NCBI RefSeq assembly: GCF_030409795.1
Contig: NZ_JAUFQN010000019.1
Coordinates: 310,001-374,000, forward strand
Direction: 5' to 3'
Source of the DNA: Flavobacterium paronense
Lineage (GTDB): Bacteria > Bacteroidota > Bacteroidia > Flavobacteriales > Flavobacteriaceae
DNA length: 64,000 bases
Below are positions 46,481-54,241 of this stretch, piece by piece. Position 1 is the first letter of the stretch. The number at the start of each line of letters is the position of its first letter. The notes beneath the pieces were generated by a model that did no database searches, was not told the DNA's origin, and saw nothing but the letters and a program-made list of their open reading frames with translations. The position numbers and the translations under genes are program-made.

Positions 46481-47460
46481 TAGTCTAGCGATTGGTTTTC
46501 CTGATTAGCTAATTTTGAAATGGCAGTGTATTCGGCTGCTGAAATATTTCCGTAATAAAAATTTATGGGGTTCACCACTTTGCCGTCTTTATGTACTTCA
46601 TAGTGCAAGTGTGGTGCTTCACTTCTTCCTGTGCTTCCCACGTAGCCTATAATATCGCCACGCTTTATTCTTTGTCCGGAGCGACATTTGTACTTACTTA
46701 AATGGCCATATAAGGTTAAATAACCAAAACCATGACTTATTTCAATGTGATTCCCATAACCCGATTTTGAGTTATCGGCACTCACTACAACTCCGTCACC
46801 GGTAGCAAATATTGGTGTTCCTGTACTTGCTGTAAAATCCATACCTTCATGCATTTTTCTAACTTTCGTAAACGGGTCACTTCTGTAACCATAACCGGAA
46901 GCAATGCGTTTTAACTGTTCATTCTTCACTGGTTGAATAGCCGGAATTGCTGAAAGTAATTTGTTTTTTTCTTTGGCCAATTTCAATATTTCATCTAAAG
47001 ATTTTGATTGAATGGCTAATTCTTTTGAAATTACATCAACCCGTTTTGAGGTTTTGATTACCAACTCCGAATTGTTATATCCTTCCAATTCTTTGTATCG
47101 GTTGACACCACCAAAACCCGCTTTGCGTTGTTCATTCGGAATTGGAGCTGTGTTAAAATAGGCTCGGTAAATATTGTTATCCCTATCGGCAACATCACTC
47201 AAAACTTCAGCAACTTCATCCATTTTTTTATTCAATATGGCGTAACGCAACTTCATCGTTTCAATTTCACGTGCCTGCAATCTGTCTTTTGGAGTTTCTA
47301 AATAGGAGGAATTCAATAAGACCACAAAACATAAAAACCCAAAAAGAGAAGAAGCAAGTAAAAACAAACCAATATACCCCAACTTTTTAGACAGTTTTGG
47401 ATTTATTTTTCGGTAAGCCAAACTTTCGGTATCGAAATAATACTTTACTTTCTTCGCCAT
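46480..47460 (-). CDS. M23-family metallopeptidase
   Basis: The 326-residue protein has one N-terminal membrane helix (LGYIGLFLLASSLFGFLCFVVLL, about 27-50), a coiled-coil linker (about 60-185) and a C-terminal M23 domain with HEGMDFTASTGTPIFATGDG, the H-x-H zinc site in HLHYEVH and GYGNHIEISHG. It is expected to cleave peptidoglycan cross-links near the membrane or to activate amidases. The partner MerR gene overlaps its stop. The alaS gene is divergent. Confidence 0.93.
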   Translation of the reverse strand: MAKKVKYYFDTESLAYRKINPKLSKKLGYIGLFLLASSLFGFLCFVVLLNSSYLETPKDRLQAREIETMKLRYAILNKKMDEVAEVLSDVADRDNNIYRAYFNTAPIPNEQRKAGFGGVNRYKELEGYNNSELVIKTSKRVDVISKELAIQSKSLDEILKLAKEKNKLLSAIPAIQPVKNEQLKRIASGYGYRSDPFTKVRKMHEGMDFTASTGTPIFATGDGVVVSADNSKSGYGNHIEISHGFGYLTLYGHLSKYKCRSGQRIKRGDIIGYVGSTGRSEAPHLHYEVHKDGKVVNPINFYYGNISAAEYTAISKLANQENQSLD

Positions 47461-47561
47461 TTTTTATTTTATGCTATTTTTGTGGAAGTTTTTAAAAAAC
47501 AATGGTTATACGAACAAATTTAACAAATGTTTCAGTCAAACCCTAAATTATTTTAGACAGA

Positions 47562-47676
47562 AGAAAGAAGCAAGAAACAAGAAGCAAGATTTTATTTTAA
47601 ATTTTGAATTTTAAATTTTAAATGTGACCTAATTTAAAAATCTAACAATCTAAAGATCTAACAGTCTAATAATCTA
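47562..47676. repeat. Simple repeats upstream of alaS
   Basis: About two and a half GAAGCAAGAAACAA units (47562-47590), an AT-rich palindromic stretch (AATTTTAAATTTTAAAT) and then TCTAACAATCTAA units directly before the alaS ATG. Both repeat types also occur around era. Confidence 0.65.
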
Positions 47677-47678
47677 AA

Positions 47679-50315
47679 ATGAAATCACAAGACATTCGTA
47701 AACAGTTTTTACAATTCTTCGAATCCAAAGGACACTTAATCGTTCCTTCGGCGCCAATCGTTCTAAAAGACGATCCAACCCTGATGTTCAACAACTCGGG
47801 AATGGCACAATTCAAAGAATTTTTCTTAGGCAACGGAACTCCAAAATGCCCAAGAATAGCCGATACGCAAAAGTGTCTTCGCGTTTCAGGAAAGCACAAC
47901 GATTTAGAAGATGTAGGTTTCGACACCTATCATCACACCATGTTTGAGATGTTGGGCAACTGGTCTTTTGGCGATTATTTCAAAAAAGAAGCTATCAATT
48001 GGGCTTGGGAATTATTAACCGAAGTATATAAAATTCCAAAAGAGAATCTATACGTTTCTGTTTTTGAAGGAAATCCTGAAGAGAATGTTCCGTTTGACCA
48101 GGAAGCTTGGGATATCTGGAAAACCTTAATCGATGAAGACCGAATTATTCTTGGAAACAAAAAGGACAACTTCTGGGAAATGGGCGATCAAGGTCCGTGT
48201 GGTCCATGTTCCGAAATCCATGTTGACATTCGTTCTGCCGAAGAAAAAGCAAAAGTTTCCGGTAAAATTTTAGTCAATAACGATCATCCGCAAGTAGTTG
48301 AAATTTGGAACAACGTCTTTATGGAATTCAACCGTAAAGCTGATGGTTCGTTAGAAAAATTACCGGCACAACACGTAGATACCGGAATGGGATTTGAGCG
48401 TTTGTGTATGGCGCTACAAGGAAAAACATCCAACTATGATACCGATGTTTTCACACCGCTTATTGAAAAGGTAGAACAAATTACAGGATTAAAATATACT
48501 TCAAACGAAGTTAAAGATATAACTGAGGAACAGAATAAAACAAACATCGCCATCCGTGTAATTGTAGATCACGTTCGTGCTGTGGCCTTTGCTATTGCTG
48601 ATGGACAATTGCCTTCAAACACTGGAGCAGGTTATGTAATTAGACGAATCTTGAGACGAGCCATTCGTTATGGATTTACGTTCTTGAATACCAAAGAGCC
48701 TTTCATCAATAAGTTGGTTGAAGTTTTGGCAGATCAAATGGGTGAATTTTTCCCGGAAATCAAATCGCAGCAACAATTGGTTACGAATGTAATCCGCGAA
48801 GAAGAAGCCTCGTTTTTGAGAACTTTAGATCAGGGTTTACAGTTGTTGGATATTGTAGTGGCTAAAACAAAAGGCGACGAAGTTTCAGGTGAAAAAGCAT
48901 TTGAATTGTATGATACGTTTGGTTTTCCAAAAGATTTAACGGCTTTGATTCTGAAAGAAAAAGGGATGTCGTTTAAAGAATCTGAATTTGATGCTTCAAT
49001 GAAAGCGCAGAAAGACAGATCGCGTGCTGCCTCAGAAGTTTCGACAGAAGATTGGAAAGTATTGATTCCGGGGAATGTTGAAAAATTTGTTGGTTACGAC
49101 CAGACCGAAAATGAAGTTAAAATTACGCGTATCCGTAAAGTTGATTCTAAAAAAGATGGCATCTTATACCAAATTGTTTTAGATAATACGCCTTTCTATC
49201 CGGAAGGTGGTGGACAAGTTGGTGACAAGGGAACATTGGTTTCAGCCAACGAAACAATTGATATCATTGACACGAAGAAAGAAAACAATTTAATTCTACA
49301 CTTTGCCAAACAGCTTCCTGAAAATATTGAAGCCAGTTTTATAGCAAAAGTGAATACTGATTTACTGACATCCACTTCCAAAAATCACTCGGCTACACAC
49401 TTGATGCATTTGGCATTAAGAACGATTTTAGGAACGCATGTGGAGCAAAAAGGGTCGTTGGTAAACCCAAATCATTTGCGTTTTGACTTTTCACACTTTG
49501 CTAAAGTAACCGAGGAAGAAATTCGCAAAGTGGAAGATTTTGTAAATACTAGAATTGAAGAGCAATTGCCATTGGTGGAGCACAGAAGTATTCCAATTCA
49601 GCAAGCTATGGCACAAGGCGCTATGGCTTTGTTTGGTGAAAAATATGGTGATACTGTTCGTATGATTGAATTTGGAGACAGTAAAGAATTATGTGGTGGA
49701 ATCCATGTGAAAAATACGGGCGAAATTTGGCATTTTAAAATTCTTTCCGAAGGCGCAGTGGCTGCGGGTATCCGTCGTATTGAAGCGATAACCGGTGATG
49801 CCGTGAAGCATTATTTTTCACAACAGGAAAGCGATTTGGATGCTATTAAAGAAACATTAAAAAATCCACAAGACACATTAAAAGCAGTGGTTTCGTTGCA
49901 GGATGATAATGTTAAATTAAAAAAACAAATAGAGCAACTTTTAAAAGAAAAGGCAAAAGGACTTAAAGGCGAGTTGGCTTCGCAATTACAAGATATAAAC
50001 GGAATTAAATTCCTCGCAACACAAGTTGATTTAAATCCAGATGGAGCAAAAGACTTAGCTTATGAATTGGGAACGTTAGGAACCAATTTGTTTTTAGTAT
50101 TGGCTACAGCCGATGACGATAAACCAATGCTAAGCTGCTATATTTCTAAAGAATTAGTAGCTGAGAAAAACCTAAACGCTGGTATCGTAGTTCGCGAACT
50201 TGGTAAATACATACAGGGTGGAGGCGGAGGACAGCCTTTCTTTGCAACCGCTGGCGGGAAAAATGTATCAGGAATCAAAGAAGCATTAGAAAAAGCAATT
50301 GATTTTGTGAAGTAA
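47679..50315 (+). CDS. alaS: Alanine-tRNA ligase
   Basis: The 878-residue synthetase charges tRNA-Ala. It has the class II catalytic core (about 1-240), the tRNA-recognition region, the editing domain with the H-x-x-x-H site ([10 protein letters not shown], about 572-580) and C-x-x-x-H (ELCGGIH), and the C-terminal oligomerisation domain with [14 protein letters not shown]. Length is standard. Upstream are TCTAACAATCTAA repeats (47632-47676) and a GAAGCAAG repeat. Confidence 0.98.
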   Translation: MKSQDIRKQFLQFFESKGHLIVPSAPIVLKDDPTLMFNNSGMAQFKEFFLGNGTPKCPRIADTQKCLRVSGKHNDLEDVGFDTYHHTMFEMLGNWSFGDYFKKEAINWAWELLTEVYKIPKENLYVSVFEGNPEENVPFDQEAWDIWKTLIDEDRIILGNKKDNFWEMGDQGPCGPCSEIHVDIRSAEEKAKVSGKILVNNDHPQVVEIWNNVFMEFNRKADGSLEKLPAQHVDTGMGFERLCMALQGKTSNYDTDVFTPLIEKVEQITGLKYTSNEVKDITEEQNKTNIAIRVIVDHVRAVAFAIADGQLPSNTGAGYVIRRILRRAIRYGFTFLNTKEPFINKLVEVLADQMGEFFPEIKSQQQLVTNVIREEEASFLRTLDQGLQLLDIVVAKTKGDEVSGEKAFELYDTFGFPKDLTALILKEKGMSFKESEFDASMKAQKDRSRAASEVSTEDWKVLIPGNVEKFVGYDQTENEVKITRIRKVDSKKDGILYQIVLDNTPFYPEGGGQVGDKGTLVSANETIDIIDTKKENNLILHFAKQLPENIEASFIAKVNTDLLTSTSKNHSATHLMHLALRTILGTHVEQKGSLVNPNHLRFDFSHFAKVTEEEIRKVEDFVNTRIEEQLPLVEHRSIPIQQAMAQGAMALFGEKYGDTVRMIEFGDSKELCGGIHVKNTGEIWHFKILSEGAVAAGIRRIEAITGDAVKHYFSQQESDLDAIKETLKNPQDTLKAVVSLQDDNVKLKKQIEQLLKEKAKGLKGELASQLQDINGIKFLATQVDLNPDGAKDLAYELGTLGTNLFLVLATADDDKPMLSCYISKELVAEKNLNAGIVVRELGKYIQGGGGGQPFFATAGGKNVSGIKEALEKAIDFVK

Positions 50316-50369
50316 TTTTTAATTAGAAAATAAACTAAAGACTTTTTTATCGACTGCGGTTCTTGTTCG

Positions 50370-51920
50370 TCAATGCACGGCTGTTATTTTTACCTTTTCA
50401 ATGCCTTTTAAGTGAAGTTCGATATGTCTGTCGTGCGCTTTATTGTGATATTCACTTACTATTTCTAAAATGTCATAGTCAATAAAATTACTTTCGCTGC
50501 CGTCAATTATTAAAACACTGTATTTTGGAATTTCGTCTAATGCTTTTCGCAATTTTACTTTGTTTAAGAAAGTAACATTGTTGTTAAGTTTGATGCAATG
50601 CGTTTCAATGTCAAGGTGTATTGACTTTGTGATTTTATATTCTACTTTAAAATTGTTTTGAATAATAAAGTAAATTGAAATTAAAAGTCCGATGCTTACA
50701 CCAATTAATAAATCGGTTGATAGAATGACAAGAATTGTAATGAGAAACGGAATGAATTGTTTCCACCCTAAACTCCACATATTGCGAAAGAGTTGCGGTT
50801 TGGTAAGGTTGTAACCTGTTACAAGAAGGATTGCTGCAAGCGAAGCATAAGGAATTTTGTTTAGCAAAAACGGAACAAGCAACACGGTAAGCAAAAGAAA
50901 AAGGCCGTGAGTGAAAGCAGAAAGTTTTGTCCGTCCACCCGCATCAATATTTGCAGCACCTCTTACAACAACTGCTGTTATAGGAATCGCTCCTAAAAGT
51001 CCGCAAGTCATATTTCCAATTCCTTGTGCTATGAGTTCACGATTAACAGGAGTAATCCGATTGGCTTTATCTAACTTGTCAACTGCCTGAATGCAAAGCA
51101 GTGTTTCTAAAGTTGCAAGTAATCCGATGATAAGTCCGTCTTTCCAAATCTCTGCTGTTGAAAATAGTTTTGTGAAGTCGGGGAAAATTATGCTTGCAAA
51201 AATATTGGAAGGGATATTTACTAATTGAGTTTGCTTGAGTGAAAAATCGGAAGTTGCATTTGTAAAAAGAATGTTTGTGATGACTCCAACAACAACTACT
51301 AAAAGCGGTGCGGGAATTACTTTCAATCTTTTTGAAAAGGGTTGTTGAAGTAAAATAAGTATGATTAAAGAAACTACTGTGATTAAAATTGCTCCTCTTG
51401 TTATGTGATTGTTGAAGTTGTCAAAACTGCCAAGAAAGTTGTCGGGAGAAAAGAGTTTTATGAAACCACTTGTCCAAAAGTCGGGTTGGTCATAACCCAA
51501 TGCTAACGGAATTTGTTTTGTAATGAGAATGATTCCGATTGCAGCTAACATTCCTTTAATGACGGATGAAGGAAAATAGTTTGCTATTGCACCAAGTTTT
51601 AATAGTCCAAGTGTGAGTTGAAACAAACCTGCAACCATAACAGCAAGTAAAAAAACTCTGTAATCGCCAAGTGAAATGATTGAAGCCGCAACTAAAGTTG
51701 TTAAGCCCGCAGCTGGTCCAGAAATTGCAAGTGATGAACCGCTAATGAGAGCAACTACAAGTCCGCCAATTATACCCGATAAAAGTCCCGCATAAAGAGG
51801 TGCGCCCGAAGCTAAAGCAATACCCAAACAAAGTGGAAGTGCAACAAGAAATACAGAAAGACTAGCAGGTAAGTCGTGTTTAAGCCAAATGATACGGTAA
51901 TATTTAATTGCTCTTTTCAC
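50370..51920 (-). CDS. SulP-family inorganic anion transporter
   Basis: The 516-residue protein has 10-12 membrane helices with SulP hallmarks (DLPASLSVFLVALPLCLGIALASG, GLLSGIIGGLVVALISGSSLAISGPAAG) and a C-terminal STAS-like domain (about 440-510: VLIIDGSESNFIDYDILEIV). SulP proteins move sulfate, bicarbonate or other anions. It is the last gene before the cassette array, and no carbonic anhydrase gene neighbours it. Confidence 0.9.
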   Translation of the reverse strand: MKRAIKYYRIIWLKHDLPASLSVFLVALPLCLGIALASGAPLYAGLLSGIIGGLVVALISGSSLAISGPAAGLTTLVAASIISLGDYRVFLLAVMVAGLFQLTLGLLKLGAIANYFPSSVIKGMLAAIGIILITKQIPLALGYDQPDFWTSGFIKLFSPDNFLGSFDNFNNHITRGAILITVVSLIILILLQQPFSKRLKVIPAPLLVVVVGVITNILFTNATSDFSLKQTQLVNIPSNIFASIIFPDFTKLFSTAEIWKDGLIIGLLATLETLLCIQAVDKLDKANRITPVNRELIAQGIGNMTCGLLGAIPITAVVVRGAANIDAGGRTKLSAFTHGLFLLLTVLLVPFLLNKIPYASLAAILLVTGYNLTKPQLFRNMWSLGWKQFIPFLITILVILSTDLLIGVSIGLLISIYFIIQNNFKVEYKITKSIHLDIETHCIKLNNNVTFLNKVKLRKALDEIPKYSVLIIDGSESNFIDYDILEIVSEYHNKAHDRHIELHLKGIEKVKITAVH

Positions 51921-52088
51921 TTAATTGTTGTCTGAAAAATGTTTTTCAAAGGTAGAAAGTTTAAGATCAAAGCTAACTTTTTGATACTCATTTTTTCGGC
52001 AGTGTTTTTTTTTGGTGTTTTCATAGGATACTAAAAGTGTTTAATTTTTAGTCAACCTATTTTAGGACGAGGCAGTTGTCAAAATTGC
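51921..52088. other. Distal boundary of the cassette array
   Basis: No gene is seen. The segment 52010-52085 contains CTAAAAGTGTTTAATTTTTAG and CCTATTTTAGGACG, which remind me of IS ends common in flavobacteria but cannot be assigned. The last attC-like site starts at 52089; ordinary chromosome resumes left of it. Confidence 0.35.
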
Positions 52089-52220
52089 ATATAACGTTTC
52101 CTTGTTAGAGCTTGTGGCGGCTTATGGAAAGCTTTTTTTCCATAACCGCCCGAGCGAAGTTATGAAAAGTAAACGAACAATTTACCGAAAACTAGCCATA
52201 AGTTTTAGCAAGTGTTGTGC
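52089..52220 (-). other. attC-like site 1
   Basis: A 132-bp site at the distal end of the array. Core ends are AAC (52093-52095) and GTT (52214-52216). The arms CTTGTTAGAGCTTGTGGC and GCCATAAGTTTTAGCAAG pair with G-T wobbles, and the variable middle has a TTATGGAAA/TTTCCATAA hairpin. Its sequence differs from the other sites, but the layout is the same. Confidence 0.65.
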
Positions 52221-52230
52221 TGTCGTGCTT

Positions 52231-52593
52231 CTAATCCAAGTCAATTATTATTGCAATATTTTCTTTTATATTGTCAATTAGCTCAACAGGTAAATTTCCA
52301 ACTTTTTTAATCAAACGTTTATTGTCAATTGCTCTAATTTGATCAATCATTACATCACAATTCTCATGTAAATTTGCCATTCCTTTTTTCAGATGAACTC
52401 TTAAAATATCAGAATCTTTTTGAACATTAGTTGTAATTGGACAAACAACTGTTGATGGATGTGGAATTTTATTTAATAAATTTGTCTGAACAACTAATAC
52501 AGGTCTAGTTTTTCCAGCTTCAGTTCCTATTTGCGGATTTAAATCGGCAATCCAAATTTCATATTGATTAATCTGCATAGTCAATTTTTTCAA
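52231..52593 (-). CDS. MazF/PemK-family toxin (cassette 1)
   Basis: The 120-residue toxin matches the MazF/PemK endoribonuclease fold: YEIWIADLNPQIGTEAGKTRPVLVVQ, then STVVCPITTN and CDVMIDQIRAID. The likely start is the ATG at 52578 (MQINQYEIW) or 52593; both overlap the antitoxin gene end, by 11 or 26 bp. The unit between GTTGTGC (52214) and GGCACAAC (52874-52881) encloses both genes, so the TA pair forms a cassette, a known way in which integron arrays stabilise themselves. Confidence 0.9.
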   Translation of the reverse strand: MKKLTMQINQYEIWIADLNPQIGTEAGKTRPVLVVQTNLLNKIPHPSTVVCPITTNVQKDSDILRVHLKKGMANLHENCDVMIDQIRAIDNKRLIKKVGNLPVELIDNIKENIAIIIDLD

Positions 52594-52798
52594 AATCCTT
52601 TAAAATATTCATTGAATCTTTTTTTACTAAGCTAGATTCAGCTTTAAGCCTTTTCTCTAAAATTTGTCTTTTTTGTACTTTGTTATAGTATTCAATTGCT
52701 TCGTTGATATATCTGTTTCTAGGAATACTTATTCGAGATAGTATTTTTTCAGTTTCTCCGAATATTGAATCATCTATTTTTAATGATACTGTTTTCAT
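52568..52798 (-). CDS. Ribbon-helix-helix-like antitoxin (cassette 1)
   Basis: The 76-residue protein has an N-terminal beta-strand and two helices typical of RHH DNA-binding antitoxins (VSLKIDDSIFGETEKILSRISIPRNRYINEAIEYYN), and an acidic C-terminus that would bind the toxin. It overlaps the mazF-like gene. Its promoter region has TACATTTG on the minus strand and a doubled GATATAC. Confidence 0.8.
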   Translation of the reverse strand: MKTVSLKIDDSIFGETEKILSRISIPRNRYINEAIEYYNKVQKRQILEKRLKAESSLVKKDSMNILKDFEKIDYAD

Positions 52799-52817
52799 AT
52801 ACTTTATATTTATATTA

Positions 52818-52848
52818 CAAATGTATATCTTTTTAGTATATCATTCAA
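52818..52848 (-). promoter_or_regulatory. Predicted promoter and operator of the mazEF-like cassette
   Basis: On the minus strand TTG (52846-52848) and TACATTTG (52818-52825) are 20 bp apart. Two direct GATATAC copies (52823-52829 and 52836-52842) lie between them and could bind the RHH antitoxin. Confidence 0.5.
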
Positions 52849-52874
52849 TTTTCTACGGATTTTTTTAGCATGCG

Positions 52875-52889
52875 GCACAACGTTCCGCC
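52875..52889 (-). other. attC-like site 2, left fragment
   Basis: GGCACAACGTTCCGCC is the start of an attC-like site that is cut by the IS110 element; the rest continues at 54115. Rejoined, it reads like the TCTCG-type sites at 56927 and 62850. Confidence 0.75.
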
Positions 52890-52919
52890 TTTAGTTTGCA
52901 TTAATAAAATATTGATTAA

Positions 52920-53078
52920 TTTAACCTAAAAGGAAACGGGTGAACTAAAACGTTTCGTAGGGTCGTGACCTGTTAGCGGCATCAGTCCCGTTTCCCCTTT
53001 AGGCTCTTGCTAGTACTAGTTGGAATGATGGGTTTTGAGGCCCTTTAAAGGCGATAGCACAGCAAGTTATTTTAATAA
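52920..53078 (+). ncRNA. Predicted IS110 bridge RNA (seekRNA)
   Basis: Two hairpins are seen. The first has arms CCTAAAAGGAAACGGG (52925-52940) and CCCGTTTCCCCTTTAGG (52987-53003); its loop holds AACGTTTCG (52949-52957), which matches the left side of the target AACGTTCCG with one wobble, and AGCGGC (52975-52980), the complement of the right side GCCGCT. The second is closed by CTTGCT/AGCAAG (about 53006-53075); its loop holds TTGGAATG (53020-53027), identical to the element's right end (54107-54114), and TAAAGGC (53046-53052), the complement of its left end GCCTTTA. This is the guide layout described for IS110-family bridge RNAs. RNA ends are not defined. Confidence 0.75.
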
Positions 53079-53094
53079 TCTTAAAAACAAATGT

Positions 53095-54090
53095 ATGAAA
53101 AAAGTAAAAGAAACCATTGGCATTGATGTATCAAAATTAACTTTAGATGTTTACCTTAAAACCACCAAAGTGCATCAGCAATTTAGTAATGACAGTAAAG
53201 GCTTTAAACAACTTATTAGCTGGTGTAAAAAACAAAAAGTGAATCTAGACGAGACTTTATTTTGCTTTGAACACACGGGTTGGTATTGTTTGTTGTTGAG
53301 TTATTTTCTTTACGAAAACAAGTATGCTTATTGCTGTGTGAATGCTATAGAAATCAAACGTTCTATGGGACTAAGACGCGGCAAGAGCGACAAGGCAGAT
53401 GCTTGGGAAATAGCCAACTATGCCTGGCTTAGAAGAGATGAATTAGTTCCTTCAACACCACCGGCGAAGAAGCTAATCGAACTGCAGAGAATGATGAGTT
53501 TGCGCGAACAATTAGTCAAACAACTCACCGCAAGCAAGAACCTTTACAAAGGCATGCAGGATTTGGTTAGTGATGAAGTAAATGATGTTTCAATAGTTAT
53601 CTTAAAAGAAAACATGGTTCAATTAAACAACCAGATAACAGCTATTGAAAAAGCAATGAATGAGCTGATAAAAAATGATGAAACCATGATTAACAACTAT
53701 AAACTCTCCAAAACAGTCAAAGGAGTCGGAATGGTACTGGCAGTTCAAATGTTGCTGCATACCCACAATTACACCCGCTTTGAAAGCTCACGACAGTTCT
53801 CAGCGTATTGTGGCTTGGTGCCTTATCCTTACCAATCCGGAACCAGTATTCACGGTCGACATAAGATTCATGGGATAAGCGATAAAAAAATGAAGAGTTT
53901 GCTGTCAATGTCAGCTATCAGCGCCATTCAGCATGATAAAGAACTCAAATTGTATTACCAGAAAAGAGTTGAAGAAGGTAAACCAAAAATGGTAGTGTTA
54001 AACATCATCAGAAACAAAATCGTATCACGAGTATTTGCAACAGTTAACAGAGGAACGCCTTATGTAGAAATAAGTAAATTTTGTGCTTAA
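53095..54090 (+). CDS. IS110-family transposase
   Basis: The recombinase is 331 residues from the ATG at 53095 (MKKVKETIGIDVSK); an in-frame TTG at 53035 would add 20 residues inside the guide RNA and is not chosen. The N-terminal RuvC-like DEDD catalytic set is D11, E59, D99 and D102 (GIDVSK, CFEHTG, KSDKADAW). The C-terminal Tnp domain has S248 in YPYQSGTS, the predicted nucleophile. The frame is intact, so the element may be active. Confidence 0.93.
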   Translation: MKKVKETIGIDVSKLTLDVYLKTTKVHQQFSNDSKGFKQLISWCKKQKVNLDETLFCFEHTGWYCLLLSYFLYENKYAYCCVNAIEIKRSMGLRRGKSDKADAWEIANYAWLRRDELVPSTPPAKKLIELQRMMSLREQLVKQLTASKNLYKGMQDLVSDEVNDVSIVILKENMVQLNNQITAIEKAMNELIKNDETMINNYKLSKTVKGVGMVLAVQMLLHTHNYTRFESSRQFSAYCGLVPYPYQSGTSIHGRHKIHGISDKKMKSLLSMSAISAIQHDKELKLYYQKRVEEGKPKMVVLNIIRNKIVSRVFATVNRGTPYVEISKFCA

Positions 54091-54114
54091 AAATTTGGAT
54101 TTGATCTTGGAATG

Positions 54115-54234
54115 CCGCTTCTCGTCAGTTGCGAACTTCGGAACAAATTATTTTCTGTTAAAGATAAAAATTCTTGCGAAACGTAAACGTGAACTTACCA
54201 CAAAATTCGCAATTGCGAGAAACGGCTGTTAGCT
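54115..54234 (-). other. attC-like site 2, right fragment
   Basis: Continues the site cut by IS110: CGCTTCTCGTCAGTTGCGAA pairs with TTCGCAATTGCGAGAA, ending at GTTAGCT (54228-54234). The long arms match sites 4 and 14. Confidence 0.75.
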
Positions 54235-54241
54235 GTGGTTT

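Larger units (their letters stand above)
52890..54116 (+). mobile_element. IS110-family element inserted in an attC-like site
   Basis: About 1.23 kb with a 205-bp non-coding left end, a DEDD transposase and a 26-bp right end after the stop. It has no terminal inverted repeats. GCC is shared by both junctions, as expected for IS110 recombination at a short core. A long 5' end with a short 3' end fits the IS110 subgroup, whose guide RNA is upstream of the gene. Confidence 0.85.

Noticed and set aside
50350..52100. SulP gene as a cassette
   Set aside because: No attC-like site on its left side; GTTATTTTT near 50393 is inside the coding sequence and does not pair with the right end.
53035..53094. 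TTG start for the IS110 transposase
   Set aside because: Would lie inside the predicted guide RNA; ATG at 53095 gives the normal family N-terminus.
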